Source: Protaetiibacter intestinalis
GTDB lineage: Bacteria; Actinomycetota; Actinomycetes; Actinomycetales; Microbacteriaceae
Direction of reading: 5' to 3'
NCBI RefSeq assembly: GCF_003627075.1
Contig: NZ_CP032630.1
Location: 1,426,001 to 1,490,000 of the forward strand
DNA length: 64,000 nt
In this document: positions 39,988 through 48,432 of the stretch, piece by piece
Position numbering within the stretch: the stretch's first letter is position 1
How the letters are laid out: every line of letters starts with the position of its first letter
Notes under the pieces: generated by a model
What the model was told of the DNA's origin: nothing
The model's input: the letters and a program-made list of their open reading frames with translations, nothing else
The model's database searches: none
Position numbers and translations under genes: made by a program

Positions 39988-42923
39988 CCGTCCTCCAGCA
40001 GCAGGGTGAGCACCTCGAACGGGCCGAGCTCGAGCCGCTCGAGGTCGACCTCGCGGATGCGGCGCTCGAGCAGGTCGGTCTCGTGCACGGTGACATGGGG
40101 GATGCGGGTGACGAGGGCCGTGGTGGCCGGGCGGCCGAGCGACTCGTAGAGGCGCACCACCGTGCCGGCGCCCGCCTCGGCGCGCTTGACGGTGTCGACG
40201 ACGACCCCGGCATCCGTCGTCGAGACGAGGCTGTCGAAGGCGACGCCGCGCGTCGTGCGCAGCGGGTTGTTCAGCCGGTAGCCGTCGCGGATCACCTCGC
40301 CGAGCCCGCCGGGCGCGAAGGGCCGGAACGCGTACGTGAACTCGTGCCGGCCGCGGTCGGCGCTGCGGTCGGGGAAGGTGGGGGAGCGCAGCAGGTTGAG
40401 GCTCAGCAGCCCCTGCTTCGCGCGGTGGCCGTACTTGCCGTCGTTGAGCAGCGCGAAGCCGCCCGCCTCGTCCTGCACGGCGATCCAGCGGTGCGCGCAC
40501 ACCTCGAACTGGGCGGCCTCGACGGCGTCGCGCTCGGTCGTGGTGCGGGCGAGGTGGCCGAACTGGATCTCGCAGAGCGCCTCGGGTCCGTACCGGCTCG
40601 GGCGGAACTCGGCGCGCAGCATCCGGTGGCTCGCGTGCCAGTCGACGCGGGTGTGGAAGCGCACCAGCTCGGAGCCCGCCTCGAGCACGATGCGCTGCTC
40701 GAGTTCGACGCCGCGGCCGACGAGCCGCTGTGTGCGCACCACCGTGGGGCCGTCGACGCGGGTCTCGGCGGAGGCGAGGCGCAGCTGTCGGGGAGCGCGG
40801 GTCGTGTAGCGGGGGTCGATGTCCCAGGCGTCGAACGGCCACTGGTACGGGTCGCGGTGCAGCACGAGACGGTTCAGCCCGGCGCCCGCGTGCTGGGCGC
40901 CCGCGGCATCCGTGCACGAGACGATGACGCCCGCGCTGTCGAAGCGCAGCGTCAGCAGCCCGTTGGTCATCATGTCGCCGGCCGTCGCGAGGCCGAAGGG
41001 ACCGGGCGCGGGTTCTATGCGCGCGGCGGCATACGGCTCGACGACGGCCCGGTGCCAGCGTCCGTCGACGCGCACGTGCTCGTCGCGCGCGAAGCCCGTG
41101 AGGTTGACGGCCGTGGCAGTGTCGCCCTCGGCCGCGCCCTCGAGCAGGTCGCTCGCGAGCGTCTCGAGCTCGCCCTCGAGCCGGCGGTACGTCTCCACCG
41201 CCTCGCGGTTCACGCGCTCGATCGAGGAGCCCGGCAGGATGTCGTGGAACTGGTTCAGCAGCAGCGCCCGCCAGATCGGCTCGAGCTCGGCGCGGGTGTC
41301 GACCGAGGCGAGCACCGAGAGCGCCTCGACCTCGTGCAGCATCCGCTCGACGACGCGGTTGTGCCGCTTGATGGCGCCCTGCGTCGTGTAGGTGCCCTGG
41401 TGCGCCTCCAGGTACAGCTCGCCCGCGTGGGTGTGCGGCACCTCGTGCCGCTCGAGCTCGCGGAAGAAGGCGTTCGCGGTCGAGAACCGCACGCGCGGCA
41501 GACCCCGGATGCCCTGGCCGTCGACGCCGATCTCGCGATCGAGCACCTCGAGGTGGATCTCGCCGGGTCCGCCGCCGCCGTCACCCGAGCCGTAGACGAG
41601 CAGCGCCGCCCCGAGCGCGCGCTCCGGGTACTGGGCGAGGCCGCGCAGCAGCCCGTCGGGGGCGCCGCGCGAGTTGTAGTCGCCCTCCGGCGGCATGTGC
41701 ACGAGCACGCTCGAGCCGTCGATGCCCTGCCAGCGGAAGCTGCGGTGCGGGAAGACGTTCGTCTTGTTCCAGGAGATCTTGATGGTCTGGAACCAGTCCA
41801 TGCCGCTCTTGCGCAGCAGCTGCGGCAGGTTGCCGCTGTAGCCGAAGGTGTCGGGCAGCCAGCACAGCCGCAGCTGCTCGTCGTCGAGGCCGAACTCCTG
41901 CTGCAGGAAACGCCGCCCCACGAGCGCCTGGCGCACGAGGGATTCCCCCGACGGCATATTGGTGTCGGGCTCGACCCAGAAGGAGCCCTGCAGCTCGAGC
42001 CGCCCCGACGCGGCCGCGTCGCGGAGGCGCGCGAACAGCTCGGGCCGCTGCTCCTTCATCCAGGCGAGCTGCTGCGGCTGGCTGGTGCCGTAGCGGTAGC
42101 CGGGGTAGCGCTCGAGGTTGGCGAGGGTGCGCGTGTAGGTGCGGGCCGCCTTGCGGCGGGTCTCGCGCAGCGGCCACAGCCACGCCATGTCGAGGTGGCC
42201 GTGACCGATCGCGTGGTAGACGAAGTCGGATGCCGCGGGCGTCGTGAGCGGGCCGGCGAGCGCCGCCCGCGCCGCGACGAGCTCGCCGGAGCGCGCGTGC
42301 CGCCAGGCGATGTCGAGCGAGGTGCGCAGCTCGCGGGCGAGCTCCGCGTCGTCCGTGTGGCCCGCGAGCACGGCGAGGGTGAGGTAGTCGTAGTAGAGCC
42401 CGAAGGCGGTCTCGTCGCGCACGGCGAGGTGGGCGCCGCGGAAGACGCCGCGCCCCACCGGGTAGAGGATGAAGCCGTTGTACGACACGTCGGCGTAGAG
42501 CTCGACGCGCTCGCCCGGTGCGAGCCCGTCCCCCACGGGACGGAACCGGCCCCCGGAGTGCGGCAGGTCCCCCTGCTGGAAAACGGTCGACACGGCGTCG
42601 AAGGGTGTGCCGTGCCGGTCGACGACGAGCCCCTCGCCCCGGATGCCGAGCATCACGCGGGCGCCCACGGCATCCGCGGGCACCTCGCCCGTGAGCCGCA
42701 GCCACGCGCAGTCGAGCACGCCGCCCCACGCCGCCCCGGCGCGGATGGGGGTGAACGCCGCGGGGTCGAGTTCGGCGAACGGGATCGGCTCGGCCGAGCG
42801 CACGACGGCCGCCTCGAGCGGCGCGACCCGCCGGTACACCCGCGCCCGCAGCCGCCGCAGCCGAAGGTACTGCTCCGGCTGCTCGACGCGGATGCCGTAC
42901 AGGAAGGACAGGAACCCCGCCAT
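39984..42923 (-). CDS. GH38 alpha-mannosidase
   Basis: 979 aa, cytoplasmic; family members remove alpha-linked mannose from manno-oligosaccharides or N-glycans with a zinc ion. The zinc motif is HAIGHGHLDMAWLWP (about 237-251). The nucleophile Asp lies in WLPDTFGYSGNLPQ (near 358), and the helical domain carries LLNQFHDILPGSS (near 595). The C-terminal half is the beta-rich GH38 region. ATG 42923 is chosen over an upstream in-frame start because GAAGGAGGG lies 3-11 nt before it. It leads the minus-strand block and diverges from a LacI gene 83 bp away, its probable regulator. Confidence 0.93.
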   Translation of the reverse strand: MAGFLSFLYGIRVEQPEQYLRLRRLRARVYRRVAPLEAAVVRSAEPIPFAELDPAAFTPIRAGAAWGGVLDCAWLRLTGEVPADAVGARVMLGIRGEGLVVDRHGTPFDAVSTVFQQGDLPHSGGRFRPVGDGLAPGERVELYADVSYNGFILYPVGRGVFRGAHLAVRDETAFGLYYDYLTLAVLAGHTDDAELARELRTSLDIAWRHARSGELVAARAALAGPLTTPAASDFVYHAIGHGHLDMAWLWPLRETRRKAARTYTRTLANLERYPGYRYGTSQPQQLAWMKEQRPELFARLRDAAASGRLELQGSFWVEPDTNMPSGESLVRQALVGRRFLQQEFGLDDEQLRLCWLPDTFGYSGNLPQLLRKSGMDWFQTIKISWNKTNVFPHRSFRWQGIDGSSVLVHMPPEGDYNSRGAPDGLLRGLAQYPERALGAALLVYGSGDGGGGPGEIHLEVLDREIGVDGQGIRGLPRVRFSTANAFFRELERHEVPHTHAGELYLEAHQGTYTTQGAIKRHNRVVERMLHEVEALSVLASVDTRAELEPIWRALLLNQFHDILPGSSIERVNREAVETYRRLEGELETLASDLLEGAAEGDTATAVNLTGFARDEHVRVDGRWHRAVVEPYAAARIEPAPGPFGLATAGDMMTNGLLTLRFDSAGVIVSCTDAAGAQHAGAGLNRLVLHRDPYQWPFDAWDIDPRYTTRAPRQLRLASAETRVDGPTVVRTQRLVGRGVELEQRIVLEAGSELVRFHTRVDWHASHRMLRAEFRPSRYGPEALCEIQFGHLARTTTERDAVEAAQFEVCAHRWIAVQDEAGGFALLNDGKYGHRAKQGLLSLNLLRSPTFPDRSADRGRHEFTYAFRPFAPGGLGEVIRDGYRLNNPLRTTRGVAFDSLVSTTDAGVVVDTVKRAEAGAGTVVRLYESLGRPATTALVTRIPHVTVHETDLLERRIREVDLERLELGPFEVLTLLLEDG

Positions 42924-42994
42924 CCGCCCTCCTTCGCCGCACCGCTGTCTCATATCCTGCCCCTTCGCGCCCCCGGGGGTGGCGGTGCGGCGGC

Positions 42995-43000
42995 TATCGT
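42995..43000 (+). promoter_or_regulatory. -10 box TATCGT of leaderless LacI gene
   Basis: TATCGT, then TCCCTC, then the GTG at 43007. Confidence 0.6.
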
Positions 43001-43006
43001 TCCCTC

Positions 43007-44047
43007 GTGAGCACTTCCCGGCGATCGAGCGGTCGTGTGACCATCAGCGACATCGCCGAACGCGCGGGGGTGTCGATCGGCGCCGTCTCGTTCGCGCTCA
43101 ACGGGCGCAAGGGCGTCTCGGAGGAGACCCGCGCCCGCGTGCTGCGGGTGGCCGACGAGCTCGGCTGGGCGCCCTCGACGGCGGCTCGGTCGCTCGCCGA
43201 GGCGAAGACCGAGACGTTCGGCCTCGTGCTCGCCCGCGACCCCCACAACCTGGGCGTCGAGTCGTTCTACATGGAGTTCTTCGCGGGCCTCGAGATCGAG
43301 CTCTCGAAGCGCGGCTACAGCCTGCTGCTGCAGGTGGTGGGGTCGACGGACGACGCGCTCGCGACCCTGCAGAAGTGGCACCGCACGCGCCGGGTCGACG
43401 GGGTCGTGCTCACCGACCTCATCGACGACGACCCGCGCGCCGCGTTCGTCGCGGACTCCGGGCTGCCGGCGGTCGTGGTGGGCGACCCGGGTATCGCCGG
43501 GGGCCTCACGAGCGTGTGGACGGATGACGCGGCCTCGATGCGCGAGGCGGTGCGGCACCTGGTGTCGCTCGGCCACCGTCGGATCGCGCGGGTGGCCGGG
43601 CTCGGCTCGCTCGCCCACACCCGCATCCGCGACGACGCGTTCGCGGAGGAGACCGGCCTCCTGGGCGTCGCGGGCGAGCTGCTGCGCACCGACTACACGC
43701 CGGAGGCGGGCGAGCGCGTGACGCGCGAGGCGCTCACGGGGGCGGAGCCGCCGACGGCGCTCATCTACGACAACGACGTGATGGCGGTGGCGGGGCTCAC
43801 GGTCGCGATGGAGCTGGGGCTCGGCGTGCCGGGGGAGGTGTCGATCGTCGCCTGGGACGACTCGGTGCTGTGCGAGCACACCCTGCCGAAGCTCACCGCG
43901 CTCAGCCACGACGTCGTCGCGTTCGGCTCGCACGTGGCGCGCCGTCTGTTCGACGTCGTCGCGGGTTCCGAGCCGGCCGCCTTCCTCGACTCGACCCCGC
44001 ATCTCGTGGTGCGCGGCTCGACGGGCACGGCGACTCGGGACAGCTGA
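43007..44047 (+). CDS. LacI-family regulator of the mannoside locus
   Basis: 346 aa. The HTH is VTISDIAERAGVSIGAVSFALNG, the hinge STAARSLAEAKT, and the sensor domain follows with GHRRIARVAGL and VSIVAWDDSVLCE. It lies between the alpha-mannosidase block and the mannoside ABC operon, whose promoter carries two TAAAGCGCTTTA-type LacI sites. It is therefore the best candidate regulator of both. I see no such site in the 83-bp gap upstream of it. It ends 13 bp from the convergent gntR-type gene. Confidence 0.87.
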   Translation: MSTSRRSSGRVTISDIAERAGVSIGAVSFALNGRKGVSEETRARVLRVADELGWAPSTAARSLAEAKTETFGLVLARDPHNLGVESFYMEFFAGLEIELSKRGYSLLLQVVGSTDDALATLQKWHRTRRVDGVVLTDLIDDDPRAAFVADSGLPAVVVGDPGIAGGLTSVWTDDAASMREAVRHLVSLGHRRIARVAGLGSLAHTRIRDDAFAEETGLLGVAGELLRTDYTPEAGERVTREALTGAEPPTALIYDNDVMAVAGLTVAMELGLGVPGEVSIVAWDDSVLCEHTLPKLTALSHDVVAFGSHVARRLFDVVAGSEPAAFLDSTPHLVVRGSTGTATRDS

Positions 44048-44060
44048 GACCGAGGTCGAC

Positions 44061-44720
44061 TCAGCTGCTCGGATCCTCGTCCGCGGGGGCCAGGCTGTGC
44101 CAGATCTCGAACGCCACGCTCGCCGCCTGCTCGGCATCTCCGGCCGCGAGCGCCTCGATGAGGCGGTCGTGCACCTGGACGGAGGCGCCTCCGTCGTGCC
44201 GGAAGCGCTGGCCCTCGGCGCGACGCACCAGCGGGTCGAAGTGATCGAGCACCGATTCGAGGGCCTGATTCCCCGCTGCCGCGACCGGGATCCGGTGGAG
44301 TTCTTCGTCCGCGTCGAGCGCATCCGCGACCCGGCCTGAGGCGACGGCCTCGGCGAAACGCCGGTTGGCCGCTCTCATGCGGGCGAGCTCGTCGTCGCCG
44401 AGTCTCCCCGCCACCTGCCGCACCGCCAAGGCGTGCATCGCCGCGATCACGTCCCGGGCGTCTCGAACCGCGCGGGGGTCGATCGTGGTGACGGTCGTCG
44501 ACCGGCCCGGTATCGCCTGCACGAGCCCGCTCGCCCCCAGCCGGAGCAGGGCCTCGCGGATGGGCGTGCGGCTGACCCCCAGCCAGTCCGCGAGCTCCCC
44601 GTCCTTGAGCTGCTCTCCCGGCTCGAACGTGCCGTCGACGATCGCGTCGCGGAGACGCCTGAAGACGTCGTCGCGCAGCAGCGAGCGGCCGACGCCGTGG
44701 GTTCCTCCGGGAATGGGCAT
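44061..44720 (-). CDS. GntR-family regulator (FCD subgroup)
   Basis: 219 aa. The winged helix reads LRDAIVDGTFEPGEQLKDGELADWLGVSRTPIREALLRL-like (see ELADWLGVSRTPIREAL), followed by a helical FCD ligand domain with metal-site residues such as the Asp in DALDADEELHR and the His in VQVHDRLIEA. Its start codon touches a GCAATATGTTGC operator, and a second copy lies in front of the divergent hydrolase. So it likely represses itself and that gene. Its small-molecule ligand is unknown. Confidence 0.88.
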   Translation of the reverse strand: MPIPGGTHGVGRSLLRDDVFRRLRDAIVDGTFEPGEQLKDGELADWLGVSRTPIREALLRLGASGLVQAIPGRSTTVTTIDPRAVRDARDVIAAMHALAVRQVAGRLGDDELARMRAANRRFAEAVASGRVADALDADEELHRIPVAAAGNQALESVLDHFDPLVRRAEGQRFRHDGGASVQVHDRLIEALAAGDAEQAASVAFEIWHSLAPADEDPSS

Positions 44721-44800
44721 GCAATATGTTGCGGGCCCGCGAGGCCGAAACGCAAATCATGAGGGGGGGTGGGAATATCGGTCGGACTGCAATATGTTGC
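44721..44800. promoter_or_regulatory. twin GCAATATGTTGC operators between gntR-type and hydrolase genes
   Basis: Identical copies at 44721-44732 and 44789-44800, 68 bp apart, share a preceding T. Each has GCAA/TTGC arms around TATG, and the second is a 14-bp TGCAA-TATG-TTGCA palindrome. The first abuts the GntR start codon. The region is AT-rich for this genome. The spacing and placement suggest looping by the GntR protein. Confidence 0.8.
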
Positions 44801-44874
44801 ATATCACAAGTCGAGATACGACGGACCACAACCTCGCCGCCGAGCGACGGCGCGAGGGGGAAAGGAAGTGCATC

Positions 44875-45585
44875 ATGAACACCACTGAGCAGGGGATCAG
44901 GAACATCGTCCTCGTGCACGGCGCGTTCGCGGACGGCTCCGGCTGGCGTCGCGTGTACGACAACCTGACGGCGCGGGGGTACCGCGTGTCGATCGTGCAG
45001 AATCCCCTCACGTCTCTCGAGGACGACGTCGCCGCCACCCGGCGGGTCCTCGACCGGCAGGATGGCCCGAGCATCCTCGTCGGCCACTCCTGGGGCGGCA
45101 CCGTCATCACCGAGGCGGGAGTGCACGACGGGGTCGCCGGACTCGTCTACGTGGCCGCACTCGCGCCGGACTCGGGCGAGACCACGGCGCAGCAGTACGA
45201 GGGATTCGCCCCCACCCCCGAGTTCGTGATCGACGTGGGCGACGACGGCTTCGGGTACCTCGACGCCGATGCGTTCAAGGCCGGATTCGCGGCGGACGCC
45301 GACGACGCCGACGCGGCCTTCCTCCGCGATTCGCAGGTGCCGATCAACATGTCGGTGTTCGGTGCGGCGGTCACCCGGGCCGCGTGGCGCGACAAGCCGA
45401 CGTGGGCGGTCATCGGCTCGGACGACAAGGCGTTCGACCCCGCGATGGTGCAGCACATGGCCCACCGGATGGGGGCGGCGATCACCACCGTCGCGGCCAG
45501 CCACGCCCTCTACCTGACGCAGGCCGACGTCGTCTCCGACGTCATCGTCGCGGCCGCCGAGAACGCCCTGGTCGGCATCTCCTGA
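44875..45585 (+). CDS. alpha/beta hydrolase (GntR-controlled)
   Basis: 236 aa, compact AB_hydrolase_6-type esterase without signal peptide. The oxyanion loop is VLVHGAFADGSGW, the nucleophile GHSWGGTV, a likely acid is in GSDDKAFDP and the base in ASHALYL. AAAGGAAG precedes the ATG at 44875; a longer upstream frame overlaps the regulator antisense and is rejected. Proteins of this type often degrade ester or lactone compounds, but no substrate is shown. A perfect hairpin follows 15 bp after its stop. Confidence 0.85.
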   Translation: MNTTEQGIRNIVLVHGAFADGSGWRRVYDNLTARGYRVSIVQNPLTSLEDDVAATRRVLDRQDGPSILVGHSWGGTVITEAGVHDGVAGLVYVAALAPDSGETTAQQYEGFAPTPEFVIDVGDDGFGYLDADAFKAGFAADADDADAAFLRDSQVPINMSVFGAAVTRAAWRDKPTWAVIGSDDKAFDPAMVQHMAHRMGAAITTVAASHALYLTQADVVSDVIVAAAENALVGIS

Positions 45586-45600
45586 GGACCGGGCCCACCA

Positions 45601-45630
45601 GAGGTCGGCCCGCGCCCGCGGGCCGACCTC
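45601..45630 (+). terminator. 14-bp near-loopless palindrome after the hydrolase gene
   Basis: GAGGTCGGCCCGCG (45601-45614) and CGCGGGCCGACCTC (45617-45630) are exact complements with only CC between. It is probably a terminator hairpin; cruciform extrusion or protein binding is the alternative. Confidence 0.65.
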
Positions 45631-45661
45631 GAAGGAAGCAGGAGGACCATGTCGATCACTG

Positions 45662-46060
45662 TTCGTCCGGGCGGGCTGGGCCATCACGGGTCTCGACGCG
45701 GTCGTGATGGGGATCTTCGGCGCCATCGCCGCGTCGAAGGCCCTCAGCCTCGGGGTGGGGAGCGTCGGCGCGATCGTCGTGGGCGTGATCGGCGCGATCG
45801 GTGGCGGGATGCTGCGCGACGTCATCCTCAACCGCCCGATCTCGATCCTGCAGGTCGGGACGCTGTACGCGGTGGCCGCCGCCGCCGGTTCGGGGGTGCT
45901 CATCCTGCTCGTCCACGTCGGCACGCCCGTGCCGATCGCGGGGATCGTCTCCGCCGCGGTCACCGCGATGGTACGCGTCGCCGCCGTGGCGTTCGGGTGG
46001 AGCTTCCCCGAACAGCGTGCCCTCCGTGGGCGTCGCGCCCGGGAGGCAACGATTCGATAA
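45662..46060 (+). pseudogene. fragment of TRIC/UPF0126-type cation channel (second repeat only)
   Basis: One frame encodes FVRAGWAITGLDAVVMGIFG, then SKALSLGVGS, GGGMLRDVIL and LYAVAAAAG. That is the second half of a UPF0126 (YicG-like) membrane protein, normally about 200 aa with two such repeats. The first repeat is absent. A good ribosome site (GGAGG at 45641) precedes ATG 45649, but that ATG is in a different frame from the coding frame. A frameshift near 45660 or an N-terminal deletion is therefore likely. GTG 45704 could start a 118-aa product. Its stop TAA is part of the following LacI operator. Confidence 0.65.
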
Positions 46061-46094
46061 AGCGCTTTACTTAAAACGCTTTAGTCCATAGTGT
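46058..46094 (+). promoter_or_regulatory. promoter and two LacI operators of the mannoside operon
   Basis: TAAAGCGCTTTA (46058-46069) is a perfect palindrome and TAAAACGCTTTA (46072-46083) differs by one base. A TTTACT (46066-46071) / TAGTGT (46089-46094) promoter with a 17-nt spacer overlaps both. The LacI protein at 43007 is the likely repressor. Confidence 0.75.
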
Positions 46095-46174
46095 CCTTCT
46101 CAATCCCCCATGGGCGCGGGATGGATGCCTGCGCCACGCACCCCCGGGGTCCGTCAATACAAAGGAGTATTCAC

Positions 46175-47491
46175 ATGGCATCACGGAAGGCAGTCGCGGC
46201 AGCGATCGCCGGCGCCGCGACCGCGGCGCTGCTGCTCACGTCCTGCTCGGGAGCCCCCACCGGCAGCGACGACGGCCTGGACGGCGAGGTGACCGGCGAG
46301 GTCACCTTCGTCACCTGGCGCACCGACCTCATCGAGGACGGCACCTTCGACACGTACGCCGAGGAGTTCCACGCGAAGTACCCGGACGCGACCGTCAAGT
46401 TCGAGGGCATCACCGACTACGAGGGCGAGCTGCGCACCCGCCTCTCGACCACCAACTACGGCGACGTGCTCGGCATCCCCAACAGCGTGCTGCCCGACCA
46501 GCTCGCCGACTTCTTCGAGCCGCTCGGCCAGACCGCCGACCTCGAGTCCACCTACCGCTTCCTCGCGCCCAAGAGCTACGAGGGCGTGCAGTACGGCATC
46601 GCGCTCGGCGGCAACGCCAACGGCATCCTCTACAACAAGGACGTCTACGAGCAGGCGGGCGTCGACACCTTCCCGACCACCGAGAAGGAGTGGCTCGCCG
46701 CGGCCGCCAAGATCAAGGCGACCGGCGCCATCCCGCTGTACACCAACTACAAGGACGGCTGGCCGCTCAGCCAGTGGTCGGGCAACATGGGCGCCATCAC
46801 CGGCGACCCGGATGCGGTGAACAAGATCGCCGAAGAGGACGCCCCGTGGACGGAGGGCGGTGAGCTCTACGCGATCGACTCGCTCATCTACGAGTCGGTG
46901 GCCGGCGGCTTCACCGAGGCCGACCCGCTCACCACCAACTGGGAGCAGTCGAAGGTCGACTTCGCCACCGGCAAGATCGCCACCATGGCGCTCGGCTCGT
47001 GGGCCATCTCGCAGATGCAGGCGGCCGCCACCGACAACGGCATCGACCCCTCGGTCGTGGGCTACGCGGCCTTCCCGGCCACGGCATCCGACGGCACGCA
47101 GTACGCGATCGTCGGCGGCGACTACAACCTCGGCATCAACAAGCACTCGAAGGTCAAGGCCGCCGCGAAGGCGTGGATCGACTTCCTCATCGAGGACTCC
47201 GGATTCACCGACACGCAGGGCATGGTCTCGCCGCTGCTCTCGAAGGACCTGCCCGACAACCTCGCCGGCTTCGCCGACGCGGGCGTCGAGCTGCTCGAGC
47301 TGAACGCCGCACCGGCCGGCAAGGAGGCGCTGTTCAACAACATCGCCGACGCCGCTCAGATCGACATCTGGGGCAACATCTACCGGCAGAAGCTCGTCGA
47401 CATCGCCCGCGGTGCCGCCGACGGCGACAAGGAGTCGTACTTCGCCGAGCTGAACGAGCGCTGGGCCGACGCCCGGGCCGCGCAGGGCTGA
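46175..47491 (+). CDS. sugar-binding lipoprotein of mannoside ABC importer
   Basis: Solute-binding protein family 1, 438 aa. The signal peptide MASRKAVAAAIAG... ends in the lipobox LLLTSC (Cys near residue 24), and the mature domain begins VTFVTWRTDLIEDG. AAAGGAG lies 7 nt before the ATG at 46175. It heads six genes whose junctions all overlap by 1-4 bases. The ligand is likely an oligosaccharide containing mannose, judged from the beta-mannosidase and GH113-like genes downstream. Confidence 0.9.
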   Translation: MASRKAVAAAIAGAATAALLLTSCSGAPTGSDDGLDGEVTGEVTFVTWRTDLIEDGTFDTYAEEFHAKYPDATVKFEGITDYEGELRTRLSTTNYGDVLGIPNSVLPDQLADFFEPLGQTADLESTYRFLAPKSYEGVQYGIALGGNANGILYNKDVYEQAGVDTFPTTEKEWLAAAAKIKATGAIPLYTNYKDGWPLSQWSGNMGAITGDPDAVNKIAEEDAPWTEGGELYAIDSLIYESVAGGFTEADPLTTNWEQSKVDFATGKIATMALGSWAISQMQAAATDNGIDPSVVGYAAFPATASDGTQYAIVGGDYNLGINKHSKVKAAAKAWIDFLIEDSGFTDTQGMVSPLLSKDLPDNLAGFADAGVELLELNAAPAGKEALFNNIADAAQIDIWGNIYRQKLVDIARGAADGDKESYFAELNERWADARAAQG

Positions 47492-48432
47492 TGAGCCCCA
47501 TCACCACAACCCCGCGCGTGCCTCGGCGCCGCGGCCGGCGGGGGTCCTCCGGGGCCCCCGCCGGGCAGGGGTTCTTCGCATCCCTCACCCCGTACCTGTT
47601 CCTCGCGGCCGCGGTCGGCCTGCTCCTGCTGCTGACCTACCTGCCCGCCGTGAACATGCTCTGGTACTCGTTCACCGACTGGGACGGCCTCGACCTCGAG
47701 AAGAACGTCGTCTGGCTCGACAACTACGTGCAGGTGTTCACCAACCCGCAGATCTTCGGCGTGTTCTTCGTGAGCCTCTACTACTTCGGCGGCTCCTTCG
47801 TGCAGATGGCGATCGCCCTCTACTTCGCCGCGCTGCTGAGCTACCGCACCCGGTTCTCCAACTTCTTCCGCGGGGTGCTGTTCTTCCCGTACCTCATCAA
47901 CGGCGTCGCGATCGGCTTCGTCTTCCTCTACCTCTTCCAGCCGGGCGGCAGCCTGGACACGGTGCTCGGCTGGTTCGGGCTCGCCGACCCGCCGCAGTGG
48001 CTCGGCGACCCCGCGATCGCGAACGTCTCGCTCGCCGGCACCTCCGTCTGGCGGTACACGGGTCTCAACTTCGTGCTCTTCCTCGGCGCCATCCAGTCGA
48101 TCCCGGGTGAGCTCTACGAGGCCGCCGACATCGACGGCGCCAACAAGTGGCAGCAGTTCTGGGCGCTCACCTTCCCCGGCATCCGGCGGATCGTCGGCCT
48201 GAGCTTCGTCCTCGCGGTGGCGGGCAGTCTCTCGGTCTTCGAGATCCCGTTCATCATGACGGGCGGCGCCAACGGCACCTCGACGTTCGTCATCCAGACG
48301 CTGCAGACCGCGTTCAACTTCCGCCAGGTGGGGCTCGCCTCGGCCATGGCGATCGTGCTGCTCGCCATCGTGCTGCTCGTCACCTTCGTGCAGCGCAAGA
48401 TCTTCCCCGACGAGAAGGTGGACCTCACATGA
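47491..48432 (+). CDS. sugar ABC permease, MalF type
   Basis: 313 aa, six helices; first near residue 32 (TPYLFLAAAVGLLLLLTYL). The EAA coupling loop is LYEAADIDGANKWQQFWAL (near 205-223). The ATG overlaps the binding-protein stop (TGATG) and the next permease overlaps its own stop (ATGA). No hairpin separates it from the binding-protein gene, unlike in the ceb locus. Like the ceb system, it has no ATPase gene beside it. Confidence 0.9.
   Translation: MSPITTTPRVPRRRGRRGSSGAPAGQGFFASLTPYLFLAAAVGLLLLLTYLPAVNMLWYSFTDWDGLDLEKNVVWLDNYVQVFTNPQIFGVFFVSLYYFGGSFVQMAIALYFAALLSYRTRFSNFFRGVLFFPYLINGVAIGFVFLYLFQPGGSLDTVLGWFGLADPPQWLGDPAIANVSLAGTSVWRYTGLNFVLFLGAIQSIPGELYEAADIDGANKWQQFWALTFPGIRRIVGLSFVLAVAGSLSVFEIPFIMTGGANGTSTFVIQTLQTAFNFRQVGLASAMAIVLLAIVLLVTFVQRKIFPDEKVDLT

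Noticed and set aside
36452..40213. 1253-codon minus-strand frame ending in the alpha/beta hydrolase
   Set aside because: Upstream of 37291 the frame runs out of phase through two MFS genes and has an Arg/Pro/Ala-rich composition typical of shadow frames in high-GC DNA.
40083..43010. 975-codon plus-strand frame
   Set aside because: Antisense to the GH38 gene; low-complexity Val/Glu/Arg-rich product without motifs.
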